Shown here in pieces: positions 21,753 through 34,800 of a DNA stretch of 64,000 nucleotides. The position numbers and the translations under genes are program-made. Positions within the stretch are counted from its first letter, which is position 1. Every line of letters starts with the position of its first letter. The stretch covers positions 496,001 to 560,000 of the forward strand of contig BCJC01000002.1 of assembly GCA_001600175.1 (NCBI GenBank), written 5' to 3'. Source of the DNA: Erythrobasidium yunnanense (taxonomy: Eukaryota > Basidiomycota > Cystobasidiomycetes > Erythrobasidiales > Erythrobasidiaceae). Below the pieces are notes generated by a model that saw only the letters and a list, made by a program, of their open reading frames with translations, was not told the origin of the DNA and did no database searches.

Positions 21753-24370
21753 TCAAGTCCACGACCCATCCCAGCCTCCGGTCAAGACAGTATCCTGGAA
21801 GAGCCCCATGTTCAGATTGTCCTTCGATGCTAGCAGCTGTAGGAAGCTCTCCAAAGACTCTTCATCGTGGTTTGAACTGGGCATGCTATGGCCATAGCTT
21901 GCCTGTACGCTCAAGCCAACATCTGTCGGAGGCGGACTTGGCAAGCACGTCTGCAGGGCAGCCTGAAAGTACGGCAGATACGCTGCAGCTGGGTGATGCA
22001 AGGCCATAGATCGCACTTGATTGACCAAAGCTACAGCCAGCTCGAGCAGGAGGACGATCGGCGAAGTCGACAGAGCGGCCTGTCTCGGCTTTGGCGGCGC
22101 CTGCAATCGAAGCGAAGCTACAGGGAGAGCGCATCAGCTAAAACATACCTCTAAATCACGCACGCACCATCTATGGCACCTCTATCGAACGCGATAGCAA
22201 GAAGCGCAGCGGCAAAGCTGTGAGTCAGCCAACTGAGACGTAGAACGTCAGCTCTGGAATTGTTGTTCTCAGACAAGCACCCACTATGAGTCCACCGAGT
22301 AGCCGAGAGCCCGAGCGCGTTGCGTATTTACCGTGAGGGGCGCCTGACGATGTGCTTGCCAGGCCAGACCAGAGCTGTCATCGAGCGACTCGAGCGAGAA
22401 TCGCCAAAGCATCTGCGCAGCCGCCTCGACAGCGATACTAAGCGAGGTACCTTGCAGTCGCAAGTAGTCGCCATTGTCCTGACTAGATGTCATGTACGCT
22501 CCCGTAGAGGCCGAATTCAAAGCAATACGATACCACCGCAGGGATGTGATGGGAAAGGTGAATTGAGGGTCCAGATTCCCGGAGTTTATGCCGGATGCGG
22601 CAGTATTTGTTGCTGATAGGAACGTCCACCGCCTTTCCCACTCGTTCAGTTCTTCATTTGCACGTTTCAAAGTACCGCTGCCGATGCGGGCCAACGGGAC
22701 ATCATCTTGACCGAAGCTTGCAAGTCGATGCACGATCAGTATGACCTCGTACATTCCGGCCGCGCGGAAGTCGGCCTCTTGCTGCAGAGCATTACTGGCA
22801 AAGTCCCTCACGCCTCTAGCAGCTGGAGATGGGTCGAGAGAAGGTACGAGATTGGCGGATAGTGACAGTCTAGGCAAAGTATCTCAGTCGGGATCCATGA
22901 AGGACCCTTAATGCTTACAGGTGATCCACTGAAAGGAGATTGATCCAGACGCGCATGTTCCTCATGTGCTCCTGAGTTACCATTGACGGCTTACCAGGAA
23001 AGTCGGCCGCTTGCTGCCCTAGGCGGAGAACCTTTGCAAGCCGCAATGCTAGACTGATCACAAGCCAAGCTCTAGACTCGCTGAAGCGCGTACGAGCGGT
23101 GTCTTCCGTATCATCGATTGGCTGTAGCGGCGAATACTGACAGTACAGAAGGAGGCTGAAGGCGGTGTGAGCAGATCGCATGTAACAGGAGGACAGGCAA
23201 CTTACGCTTGTATTGCTTCGATGACGATCTCGCTCGTCTTTGGACGGAGGAGCATCTCAGCCAATTGCTTGTCGACTAAATCGATGATGTGCCAGTATGC
23301 GGGATGCAGAATGCTCCTTTCAGACTTCGCGGTATTGAAGAAGCGGGCACCGACGCTGCAGACCATAGTGAATAATAGAGGTGACGCCATTGACACCTGG
23401 AAAGCCTGCATATCCTGTATAAGCTCCCGGCCGGGGCTGACTTTGTGGACTCTTACACGGCGCTGAGTCTCGCGGCATAGTACGTTGCATATCGGAGCGC
23501 AGTGTGTCCAAAAACTGGGGCATACTTGTTCAGCTTGATGGAGGCAGAAGACAAGAGGGCTTACATATCGAAAAGCTATTCGACGTAGAGGACATTAGCG
23601 ACGATCGCAGCAGTGTTCGTGGGGCAAGCTTACAAGCTGTGCCTCGTCCATGTCGAGTATGCCTCGTTTGACCGGATCAGTCTTACTGGCATCAAAAGTA
23701 CGATGGCTTCCCGTATTGGCGTGTTGGTCAGAGTGCTTGCGCTTCTTACGGACCCTATCGTCCATGGAGTGCAGAAATGCAACCGGTACGCCAACATCGA
23801 CCCCGTGTAGAGATAAGGTCTTGTCCGCTGGCTCGTATGGAGGTTGCGCCGAAGGGGAGATCGTAGGCGCAGAGGCAGCATTGTCAATATCATCGGGCTC
23901 AGACTCCGGACTCTCTTCTCTTGCATGTCGCGCGCTGGCTCCTAGTAAAGCTTCGAGATTTTCTATCCTTGCAGCATGCTGGTCCAGCCTGTTTCGTTCA
24001 GTCAGCCAAGTCGGGTATCATAACCAAAAATCTCAGCAACGTACTCTGCCTGCATCTCTATCATCCTCTGCACACTGAATGCCACTGGCCGCGCAGCGTG
24101 TCCAGCATCTGTAGCGATGTATTCGGTCTCGAAGCTGCAGCTTCTCTTCGCTGCAACACAGCGGTCGCAGGGGATGGATGAGGGACCAGAACATCGTTGC
24201 TTCTTGGATCGACACTCAACACAGGCCTTGATGGAGCGCTTGGGCTGGTCGCCGGGAGCCTTACGCTTTGAAGGCTTGGTACTCGAGGATGCTGGAACAT
24301 CAGTCGATGCTTGAACGTCAGTCTCAGCTGCAGCTGGAGGAAGACTAGCGTTGATATCGATATCGTTCAT
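21753..24370 (-). CDS. Zn2Cys6 fungal transcription factor
   Basis: Start ATG at 24370, stop at 21753. The binuclear cluster is at residues 50-78: CVECRSKKQRC then CDRCVAAKRSC. Exon 1 is 24370-24045. Exon 2 (23988-23634) opens with a heptad-like LDQHAARIENLEALL dimerisation helix. Later exons at 23414-23206, 23155-22919 and 22869-22332 carry the fungal-specific middle homology region, including SPLLFTMVCSVGARFF and LALRLAKVLRLGQQA. A last exon ends near 21753. Joins between 23634 and 23414, including a possible 11-nt exon (23575-23565), and between 22332 and about 22095, are not resolved. Such proteins activate pathway genes, often nearby ones. The dioxygenase/dihydropyrimidinase block begins 1 kb upstream, beyond the palindromic element, so it is a candidate regulator. 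Confidence 0.8.
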
Positions 24371-24470
24371 GCTGCATTGGAAAGCGCGAACCCTCGTACA
24401 TGATCAAGCAAAGCGTGTTGATCCTTATCAATTGCCGAGAAAGATAATGCCGAACTTATCAAAGACTCAT

Positions 24471-24654
24471 GCAAGCGCAGACTCCATCCTTGCAAGAACA
24501 TTTGCTCGCATCTGATGCTGATGATCATCCATCGATGATAACCTATATCCCTGCGGGGAGAGCTTGCTCTCATCCCATCTCATGAACCATCATGATGAAA
24601 ATCTCATCAGTGGTAACAAGGATCCCTGCGGGGATGTTTGCTCTCATATGATGG
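24471..24654 (+). repeat. Left inverted terminal arm of the foldback-like element
   Basis: Contains palindromic units 1-3. It aligns with the reverse complement of 25187-25354 with few differences, including identical segments CAGACTCCATCCTTGCAAG and CCCTGCGGGGAGAGCTTGCT. Confidence 0.8.
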
Positions 24655-24743
24655 ATCTATCATCTTCGATGTACCCCTACCGCACCGATCGGATCTCCAA
24701 AACTCGAAGGGAACGCTGCAACATCGAGAACGGTGAGAACTTT

Positions 24744-24765
24744 GGGGGGAGGGTAGGGAGGGGGG
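24744..24765 (+). other. Guanine-quadruplex motif
   Basis: G runs of 6, 3, 3 and 6 separated by A, TA and A fit the G3+N1-7 quadruplex rule. The motif sits in the central, non-palindromic part of the foldback-like element. Confidence 0.7.
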
Positions 24766-25186
24766 CACATCCATCATGATGGATGATGATCATCAATGGT
24801 AACAAATATCCTAGCAAGGATTCTTGTTATCATCTGATGGATGTTTCCATCTGATGACCCCTGATGATCGAGGCAGGGGTACGCGCCCAACTCCTGAGAT
24901 CACCTTCTGAACCATCCCTGCAGGGATTTTTGTTTTCATTGATGATCTATCATGATGGATGCATCTAATGATAGCAAATTTCCTTGCAAGGATCTTTGTT
25001 TCCATCTCATGATGATGATGATGTTTCCATCATGATGGATTTATCAATGATAACAGATTTCCTTGCAAGGATCTTTGCTATCATCAGATGGATACATCTA
25101 TCATGATGGGATCATCAGGTGCTAGCAAATTTCCTTGCGAGGATATTTTGTTTCCATCTCATGATGAGATATCCACCATGATGCTT

Positions 25187-25354
25187 CATCAGATGCGAGC
25201 AAACATCCCAGCAGGGATTCTTGTTATCATGGATAGATGAATATCACCATCAGATGGAAGCAAGCTCTCCCCGCAGGGATCTTAGTTATCATTGATGAGA
25301 GATCATCCATCTGATGCGAGCAAATGTCCTTGCAAGGATGGAGTCTGCGCTCGC
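25187..25354 (-). repeat. Right inverted terminal arm of the foldback-like element
   Basis: Contains palindromic units 9-11. In reverse complement it follows the left arm unit by unit. The right end lies 17 bp from the stop codon of the dioxygenase 2 gene. Confidence 0.8.
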
Positions 25355-25370
25355 TAACCTTCATACTATA

Positions 25371-26720
25371 CTAACACAGATTGAGCATGACTCTCATATC
25401 ATCCTTCTGACACTCTCCATCGTCCTCCTCAACTAAAGAAGGAATAGGTTTGTTGGCGATGGGCGTGATGCGGATAGCATGACGGCGTTCGCCAGGCGCA
25501 TAATCCAATGTCTGCGAATGGTTCGTAATGCGCTGGTCCCACACGCAAACGGTTCCTGCTTCATATCGCACCCGACACTGGAAGTCCTGGCGTTTTGAAA
25601 TGTGGTCGAACAGGAACTTGAGAAGGTAGTCGCTCTCCTCCTCGTCAAAGCCCACGACTCGCTTGGTGTAGACTGGATTCACATATAGCGCTTTCTTCTT
25701 AGTGACCGGATGAATGATCACGATAGGATGGGCAGCTGAAGAACACAAGATATCAGCAAACACAGTCGTATCAGGCTAAAAGACGGATCCGTACTCTCTA
25801 TCACAGATCGGCGGAGTACCGCATTCTTCCCCTGCTTCATCTCTGCCATTACACCATCATTGTTCGAATGAACGGCATATAGACCTTCCAAGCGTTTGCG
25901 AAACTTTGGCGACAGGCTTTCGAAGGCGCTGACACTCTACAGAAGGGAACCATCAGCGGGAGTGTAGCTGTCTCGTGCCAGAGCGACGTACACTCGAGAA
26001 GATGGTATCGCCTCCGGCACCGCTAGGCGATTCAAGCATCATAAAGAAGGTTGTTCCGGGTGTTTGAGGTTCGGGAGACTATATAATAGCAACACTTTAG
26101 TATCGGGTCCTTCGACTGTAGGCGTTAACTCACTTGATCCGTATGAAACTGGATCGGCGATTTTCTCGCCCAACTCTGACGGACCCGAAGATCGTCCTTG
26201 CTGTCATACACTACCATGTGAGTGGGTGGACCATTCGCTGGATGAGGCGCCCAGCCGTGGATGTGTAGAGGACCAAAGTGTCTGAAGTCAAACAAAGTCA
26301 GGCGATTCTTGGCACAACTAGTCATTACACTCACTCGACAATCTCTCGCTGTGCGTCCATGCCAATGTCGATGAACTTCTGATCGCGGAAGACTAGACAG
26401 CCTCGCTCGGCAGCGAGTAAGGCCAGCTCGTCGAGACCTTCAGGCGTGAGATCTGATAGCTGGACTCCGTGAATCTCAGTGCCAACAGCCGGAGCGATAT
26501 CAACGATCTTTGTAGCGGTTCTGAGAAGGTTCGACTTGTTTGGATCTGCACGGTGACCAGGATCGTAATGATCGAAAGCGCCTATGTCTTCGACCTTCTC
26601 CAAGGGATCATAGAAAGGCATGTAATCTGGATATAAGGGAGTACCATCTGCATTGACGGGTCTTTGGACTCGTGCGCTGTGGAGAGCTGCGGGAGTGATC
26701 TGAGGAGCAGGAGTTGGCAT
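25371..26720 (-). CDS. TauD/TfdA-family Fe(II)/2-oxoglutarate dioxygenase (copy 2)
   Basis: Minus-strand exons 26720-26335, 26281-26134, 26078-25992, 25936-25795, 25735-25371; 375 residues, phases close. It has an N-terminal extension compared with copy 1, typical of yeast Jlp1-like sulfonate dioxygenases. Iron ligands: HTD in SPIQFHTDQ (His about 175, Asp 177) and a distal His in WDQRITNHSQT (about 327). A 2-oxoglutarate-binding arginine is likely in GERRHAIRITP. ERGCLVFRDQKF and the ALYVN segment are also family-typical. Together with copy 1 it suggests a pathway using oxidative cleavage of acids, but the substrate is unknown. It is divergently arranged with dihydropyrimidinase. Confidence 0.9.
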
Positions 26721-27059
26721 AATATGTGTAAGGTAGAGAGTTAGGTGTCTGCTCTCTGTGAGATGGTGCTTGTGAAGTAAGATGGAATTTAAGACATGTT
26801 AGCCTTTTCAGAATATCCAGGCCAGCATCTTTCCGACCAGAAACCGAAGATCCTGAGGAATGACACTGGGAAACACCGAATGCCGGTTTTCTCCCTTCCA
26901 TAGAGAGAATGGCTAGTAGATCATAAGGTTCCCCAGATTGCCTAGATAAGTTGAAGGGATGGGGACGGATGAGCCGAATTTAGGGGAGATCCTCTGAAAG
27001 GAGTGAGAGGATGACTGGCCATTCAAGAACATATCAGTTCCCTACTCCCTTCGACGACA
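26721..27059. promoter_or_regulatory. Bidirectional promoter of dioxygenase 2 and dihydropyrimidinase
   Basis: 339 bp between divergent starts. It contains CCGAA or CCGAAT three times (one as CCGAATGCCGG) and the word AGTAGATCAT at 26915-26924, which also occurs in the promoter between dioxygenase 1 and lyase 1 at 7020-7029. These are suggestive only. Confidence 0.5.
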
Positions 27060-29163
<2,104 letters not shown>

Positions 29164-29310
29164 TGGTTCCCCGTGATGTTGTAGAGTCTACCTTGCAAAA
29201 GAGTCCAGGGCCTTCTTCTACCGACGCGATATTCAACTACAACGCCTTCACAAAGCTTCACAGCTTGGATGCAACGTGCTTAGACCCTACAGGAAGTGAC
29301 AGATCAGCCG

Positions 29311-29842
29311 CTAAGCAGTCATTCCAGCAAAGTAGAACGCACTCGCAGGCTGCGGTATCAGCTCAAATTTTATGGATTGTGCTCCTTCCCAAAGGACCAG
29401 TTTTCCCAGCGCTCGCAAGTTCTCCAGGCCTTCGTAGATGGTCAGAAAGTGATTGCCAGCGACTTGTCCCACGATACCTAACAATCATGCGCGATCAGCA
29501 TATGCAAGGCAACGACTTGAAAGTACAAGGTCCGGTCTTACTTGAGAAGCTACAGGCGCCGTAGGCTAGCAGAACTTCGGTTTCACTGATTCCACCGGGG
29601 TACACAATGATCTGGCCTGGTGCAGGGTGACTTGTATGGTTCTCCCAGGCAAGGTTGAGGTCTTTGTCTCCCAACGGGATCCAGCAAGCTTCGCCCGACC
29701 ATCTGACATGAATGATCTTCTCTTCGTATGTCTTACGAAACCATTCTTTGAAGACCGCGACAGTCTTGGGCGCTGCAGTCTCCTCGAAACGGGCCAGGAA
29801 GGTATACGGCCCAGCAGTTATCTTGACTACTTCTTGCGGCAT
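29311..29842 (-). CDS. DUF3830 family protein (cyclophilin-like)
   Basis: Two exons, 29842-29527 and 29477-29311; 160 residues. DUF3830 is known mainly from bacteria, often beside hydantoinase or dihydropyrimidinase genes; its biochemical role is not established. Family-typical stretches are FLARFEETAAPKTVAVFKEW, VRWSGEACWIPLGD, SHPAPGQIIVYPGGISETEV and AGNHFLTIYEGLENL. The splice join rebuilds the conserved GQVAGNHF. It is convergent with dihydropyrimidinase (stops about 147 bp apart). A link with that enzyme is supported by position and by known bacterial context. Confidence 0.85.
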
Positions 29843-30036
29843 GAAGAGGAAGTTGTAGAGGGCAGGATGTATTGCAGACGAAGAAGAAGGACCGCCATCG
29901 TCCTCAAACCCTTTGAGACGTCCATGAGGAGAAGCTTCGGCAAGGCCGAAGGAGCAAGATGTGTCGAAGAAGCTTCAATCAAGAGTCACAGACCATAGCA
30001 CATTCAAAAGACGGAGGGACAACTATAATGTACGGC

Positions 30037-31414
30037 CTACATCCCACATGCGGCTTGCTCCAAACGAGCCTCTATCTCCAAGATCTCCTTCAGATCTGCC
30101 TTGAACTGTCTTCCCTTCTCCTCTGACATACAAGGCAAGGGTCTCCGAGGAGCTTTGCCAGCGCCATACTGTTCGCCTAACAGCCATTTCATCGCCGGAA
30201 CCTGCGTAGTCACAAATTCTCAGTCCGATACTGACACGGCCGCCAGTATGAGATGTGCATTTACTCCAGCATCAAAAGCAGCGCCATCCGCTCGCGCGAT
30301 AGCAGCTTGAAGCTCCACAGCTTCTCGCAGATTCTCGCCGCAAAGAGGCTTTTGCGAAAGTTCCCACAGACGAGCGGCAGCATACTGAAATGCGGTGCTT
30401 AGCTAGGGGCAGCTGCTATAGTGAGACTTGGCTTACTGGCGCGAAATTGGTTGGTCCACCTATAGAGCCATCCGCTCCTACTGTCGCAGCCGCAAGGACA
30501 TTGTCTATCAGGCCCGTCAGCAGTAGAAAGCTGCACCGCGGACAATCAGCGCTGAGCCCAATGCATTCGTGAATTTGCGTACGGAGCTTGAGCCTGTTTT
30601 CGCGGATACTGCTGCATAAACGGCTTTGAATGGATCACGGCTGTGAGACGGGTCATCTTGCCCAAAGATGGACATGTAAGCTTCACGCCGCAAGAATTGG
30701 AGGATCGTTTTGCTAGATTTTCTATCAGACGTGAGTCCAAGTCTATTCCTCCCGTAACATAGACCGAGTCGTAGATCATGCTGGGCGCGAAGCAAGTCAG
30801 CATATGACAGCCATGATACATTGAAAAGAGCTTACACCGGTATAGGAGAGGCTTCCGCGATGTCTACGAAGTGTTGCTCAAGCAGGGACATATTGGCTTT
30901 GAGTATGCCGCCGTAGTAGCCAGATGGCACGACAAGGGCGGCGTCTGCTCCGGCTCTGTAGAATGTGAAATAGTCAGTGACGCTTGAAGTACATTAGTGG
31001 AGGGACAGACTTGTGTGCATCGATGCATAGGCTGATCGACTCCCTAGTACTGGGTGCTCCTGTCCCGGCTACGATAGCAACATGGTTTAAGCCAGCTTGA
31101 TCTAGACCCTCCCTAGCTCGACGAATGAGCTCCATGCGTTCTTCTGGTGACAGGTGTGTTGCTTCGCCAAGCGTTCCCGAAATGAGAGGCAGACATCCAG
31201 CTGTCGATACACGCACGACATGTCTGGTGAAGGTGTCGTAATCTAGTAAAGTAGTGTCAAATATTGCTGTCTCGTCCTCATTGCGCTGGGTAGAAGACTT
31301 ACCGACGTCTTCATTCTCGAGGAAGAAGCAGGGAACGGGGCAGTACATGCCTCTTTGGAGGATTCGCATATTGAGGTGATGTCTTGTATATGGAACAACT
31401 AGAGCTACCTCCAT
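30037..31414 (-). CDS. DapA-family (dihydrodipicolinate synthase-like) lyase, copy 2
   Basis: Minus-strand exons 31414-31303, 31242-31011, 30955-30836, 30780-30583, 30530-30437, 30384-30265, 30201-30037; 346 residues. It is homologous along its whole length to the copy at 7.1-8.6 kb. Shared points: LPLISGTLGEATHLSPEE, GTGAPSTRESI, SPIPVMIYDSVYVTGGIDLD with the active tyrosine, the Schiff-base lysine in NSCGVKLTC, and the C-terminal GGPTNFAP. Two introns present in copy 1 are absent here. The tyrosine region differs (YDSVYVTGG against YNFPAVSGG), so substrate choice may differ. The outer ATG at 31414 adds 15 residues; comparison with copy 1 slightly favours the inner ATG at 31369. Confidence 0.87.
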
Positions 31415-31862
31415 GGGTTCAGACTGTTGACTTAAGTCCTTATCCGGACCAGCCGACCCAGGATTCCGAAAGCTGCTTCAGAGTCCCCTGTACAGACGAG
31501 CGATGATGAGAGGTCAGCTTCCATCAGCTTGATGATCACCTCTGGTCAGCATAGTCTGCAGCGCGATCTGGCGGGTCTATTCGAAGGTCGTGCTTCTGCG
31601 TAAGCATCAAGAATCCAAGATCGCTGAAGGGACGCAACTTGAGGATAGTCTGTGCATTGGCAAACTCAAGCAGGAGCTTGTGTCATTTCGACTCTTCCTG
31701 CATCACGCCATCTGGTCAGCGGAAGTCGAAGAGCAGCAAGCCGGGAAGACCATGATGACTGCGACCGGTACGACAAAGAAGATGAAGTATCCATACATTC
31801 TCCTGTATTGCTAGGGAAGAAAGCCCGATACAGTAGACTACAAGCCACGGCCAGACATGCAC
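31415..31862. other. Intergenic region, no gene seen
   Basis: About 450 bp between lyase 2 (start) and the CANIN-like gene (stop), both on the minus strand. A 74-residue plus-strand open frame at 31590-31814 has no recognisable domain. It likely contains the promoter of lyase 2. Confidence 0.45.
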
Positions 31863-34800
31863 CTATACGACAATGAGATCTGCCTCTATCGCCGGTTTGG
31901 GCGTGATACGACGAGGCTGCGCTTTCGTGAAGCCCTTCAGACTCATCTGACCGCTAGAATCTACCTTGTGATCTACGCCATTGAACTTGTCCCGCATCGC
32001 AGTCTTTTTCGAGGCGTTAGAAGCAGCTATATACTGATAGTCCAGACTGTGCTGAAGGCGCGTAAGGGCGTTCTTAGCCTTGTCTCGGATCGGGTCCCCG
32101 CTCCTGACATGCGATCCTGTAGCAAGCCATTCAGCTACGGTGTACCGTCGATAGGCACGCTACTTACGCATCTTGCTTTCTGCCTTGCGCAGATAAACCA
32201 CTATATTCTTGACAGTCTCTCGTGCTGCTTCTCCCTGTGCATGAAGCGCATCGTCTCTGACATGCGAGTCTACGAGCAAGAAGTGCGCTGTATCGTGTAG
32301 GAGAAGCTGCAGGATGAGGGCGGTATGGTAGATCTCCTTGTCTGTGTAAGTTTCCGTAGTGACGAGAGGATGAGGAGTATCCGCGCTATTACTGCGGAAA
32401 GCTGCCAAGATCTCCTCGAGTGTTGGCTCGCGGAGGACGTTCTGCGGCTCTGGTCAGCTGGAGAAGTGCAAAGCAACGGGTATCACCTACCTCGTCTACG
32501 AAGCCCGGCCCGAAGAGACATGCCAAGATGAGAGTCTTCACCAGCGATGTCTGCTGTGATGTATACATCGGCAGCCGTCTGAGGATATTGAGCTGCTCTT
32601 GTCTCGTTTCTAAGCTCTTCAAATGCTCCAGCAACGTTTTCCGCAGCTTGAGTATCCTGCCCTCGTCGAGAACGTTAAAGAGAGCTTCTAACACCCTCGC
32701 AGCTTGGGTTTGCAGACGATCATTATCGCCTTCTATCGGTATCCGGAGCAGGAGAAGCGCGAAGCTTTCAAGGAGGTCCGAGTCTTTTTGCCTAAGTACG
32801 AACGAGGCTTAGCGAAAATAGACAGCAAGTCTACTGTGTCAGAAGCTCACCTAGTCTCTATAAGTACCTTCAGCATGGCTAATATCCGATATGCAGCTGC
32901 TGTCCGCATATCTTCGCTGAAAGCTTCTTTTCCGTCCTCAGCATCGTCAAGAATGTCGCCAGGCAGGAGCTCTCCCGACATATCTTGCGTCTCAGGAACA
33001 TCTTCGCTAATATCCGCTGCTTCCAACAGATCTTCAGCAAAGAAGTCCCTCTTCGCTCCCAGGTCGAGAAACGCTTTCACTATATCTCCCATGTCGATAT
33101 CCGTATCCTCTGACCGACCAGAAGCAGCGAGATGAGAAAGCTTCCGCAGTATCCGCTCGAGTACGAGTAGTGCTTTGTTCGCTAATCGGATAGGAGTGTT
33201 GGGGTGCGCGATCAGTTGAAAAAGGGAATAGGTGATGGGAAGACTTGATGCAATAGCATCCGGCGATACTGTGAAGAAGGAAAATAGCTCCACTGGGAAC
33301 ATCGAGGGGTCCTTGAGGCCGTCTACAACAAATAATCTCAGCTGTTGGCGCATTATTCGGCCAAGGAAGGGGAGAGACTGACTGATGATGCCCTGCCGCA
33401 GAGCAAGGTCGTACCCCTCTTTCCCGTCAGTGTCATAAGGTTTGAAAGGCTAAGGTGCGGTGTCAGACAAATTTCAGAGGTATCGGTATATCGAGCGTAC
33501 CTGTATCCGCCTCTTATGCTTCATATTCCAAAGCGCTCTCTTCTCCGCTGCAGTCTCGGCCGCCAGTTCAGGTTCCGGTTTATCGAGCGCATCATTGGCG
33601 ATCTTGACTGCGTCCAGCGCATCCTGATTTCCAGAAAGTGCGCCTGCAACTCTCTTCATCGCGCCATCAGACACTCTTCTGTGCCTCTTCTCCTTCGCCG
33701 CTGATGAGCTCTTCTCGAAGTATGGTAGTTCCTTATCATCCTCGTCCTCTTCGTCATCGGAGCCATCTGAGTCCTTTCGCTTGCTACGACTGGTCTCAAG
33801 CGAGTTATCAAGGTCTCCATCGCTCGTATGTTTTGCAAAACTAGCTTCTGCGCTCTCTACGCCATACCAGCCTCGCTGTTCCTCTTTCTGTTTCTTCTTA
33901 TACAGTTTATCCAATGCATATTTACTTGTATCCGTAGGTAGTACAATAGCGGGTAACGGCTTTGGTTTCGCGCGCTCTTTGCCCTTAGCGAATAGCACAG
34001 ATGCGTCTTCCAGTTCTTCATCTTCATCTTCATCGGAATCCGAGCCGGAATTCTTGCCGAGAAGCATAGGTCCATCTAGTTCTTCGTCGTGCTCTAATCC
34101 CGTCTTGGCTGGCTTGCTGCTAGAGGCTTCTTTAGTCTCAATACCCATGCTCTTCATCTGATCTTCTCGCATCTTGCGTAATATCTCTGACGCATTCAAC
34201 TTTGCCCCGCCGACATTCGTGGACATAGGCACAAACGCTTCTGCTTTCTTTTCCTCCTTGACAACTTTCCTACTCCTGGGTGCCTCGTCCTCTGATATTG
34301 CGGGACTGACAGTCCCTCCATTCCGCAGACTGCTCTTGCGTGTACTCGGTCTGACTTCCTTATCTTCCGTGATACTTCTCCTAGATCTTCGAGTAGGAGG
34401 CTGTTCCGGCAACTCTTGCGACTCTATGTATTCCTCTTCCTTCTCCTTCTTCGGCTTAGGCTTCTTCTTCTTTGAGGGTGCTGGCACACCCGGCTCTTGC
34501 GAATAGTCTGTCTCGGACTCGGTTGGCGATTGATCAATCACGCGCCGCTTCGAGGTGGACTGTGATACTGCCACCACTACAGCAGATGATGACGAAGACG
34601 AAGAGCCGTTGCCCATGTCTGTATCGTCCAAATCCATCAGATCCGCTTCCTCACTTTTGACCCTCCGATCGCGCCTGGATGAGCTGGGATCGTTCCTCAT
34701 AGATATCCTTCTGGATCGTGATGTGACGGTACTGCTTGAAGATGCGCGAGCTTTACGGTCTTTGTCCTTTGCAGCCGCGACTATGCTCGAAGTTGCAGTT

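Larger units (their letters stand above)
24471..25354. mobile_element. 884-bp foldback-like element made of palindromic units with long inverted ends
   Basis: At least eleven imperfect palindromic units of about 36 bp recur at 60-80 bp spacing. Each has a 10-bp core such as CCTTGCAAGG or CCCTGCGGGG flanked by arms like TGATAACAAA and TTTGTTATCA. Core starts are near 24486, 24549, 24624, 24810, 24916, 24982, 25061, 25133, 25207, 25269 and 25328. The left 184 bp (24471-24654) closely match the reverse complement of the right 168 bp (25354-25187), unit by unit: 1 with 11, 2 with 10, 3 with 9. Terminal words are GCAAGCGCAGACTCC and its near-complement GGAGTCTGCGCTCGC. No coding capacity is seen. 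The layout fits a non-autonomous foldback or MITE-like DNA transposon; flanking target duplications were not identified. It occupies the upstream region of the Zn2Cys6 gene. Confidence 0.75.

Noticed and set aside
24471-25354. CRISPR-like reading of the regularly spaced repeats
   Set aside because: Units are imperfect palindromes of varying sequence, spacers are themselves ATCATGATGG-type repeats, the whole is mirrored end to end, and the genome is eukaryotic.
7020-26924. Shared 10-mer AGTAGATCAT in the two catabolic divergent promoters (7020-7029 and 26915-26924)
   Set aside because: One shared 10-mer between two promoters of about 300 bp is not far from chance; noted in the promoter entries only.
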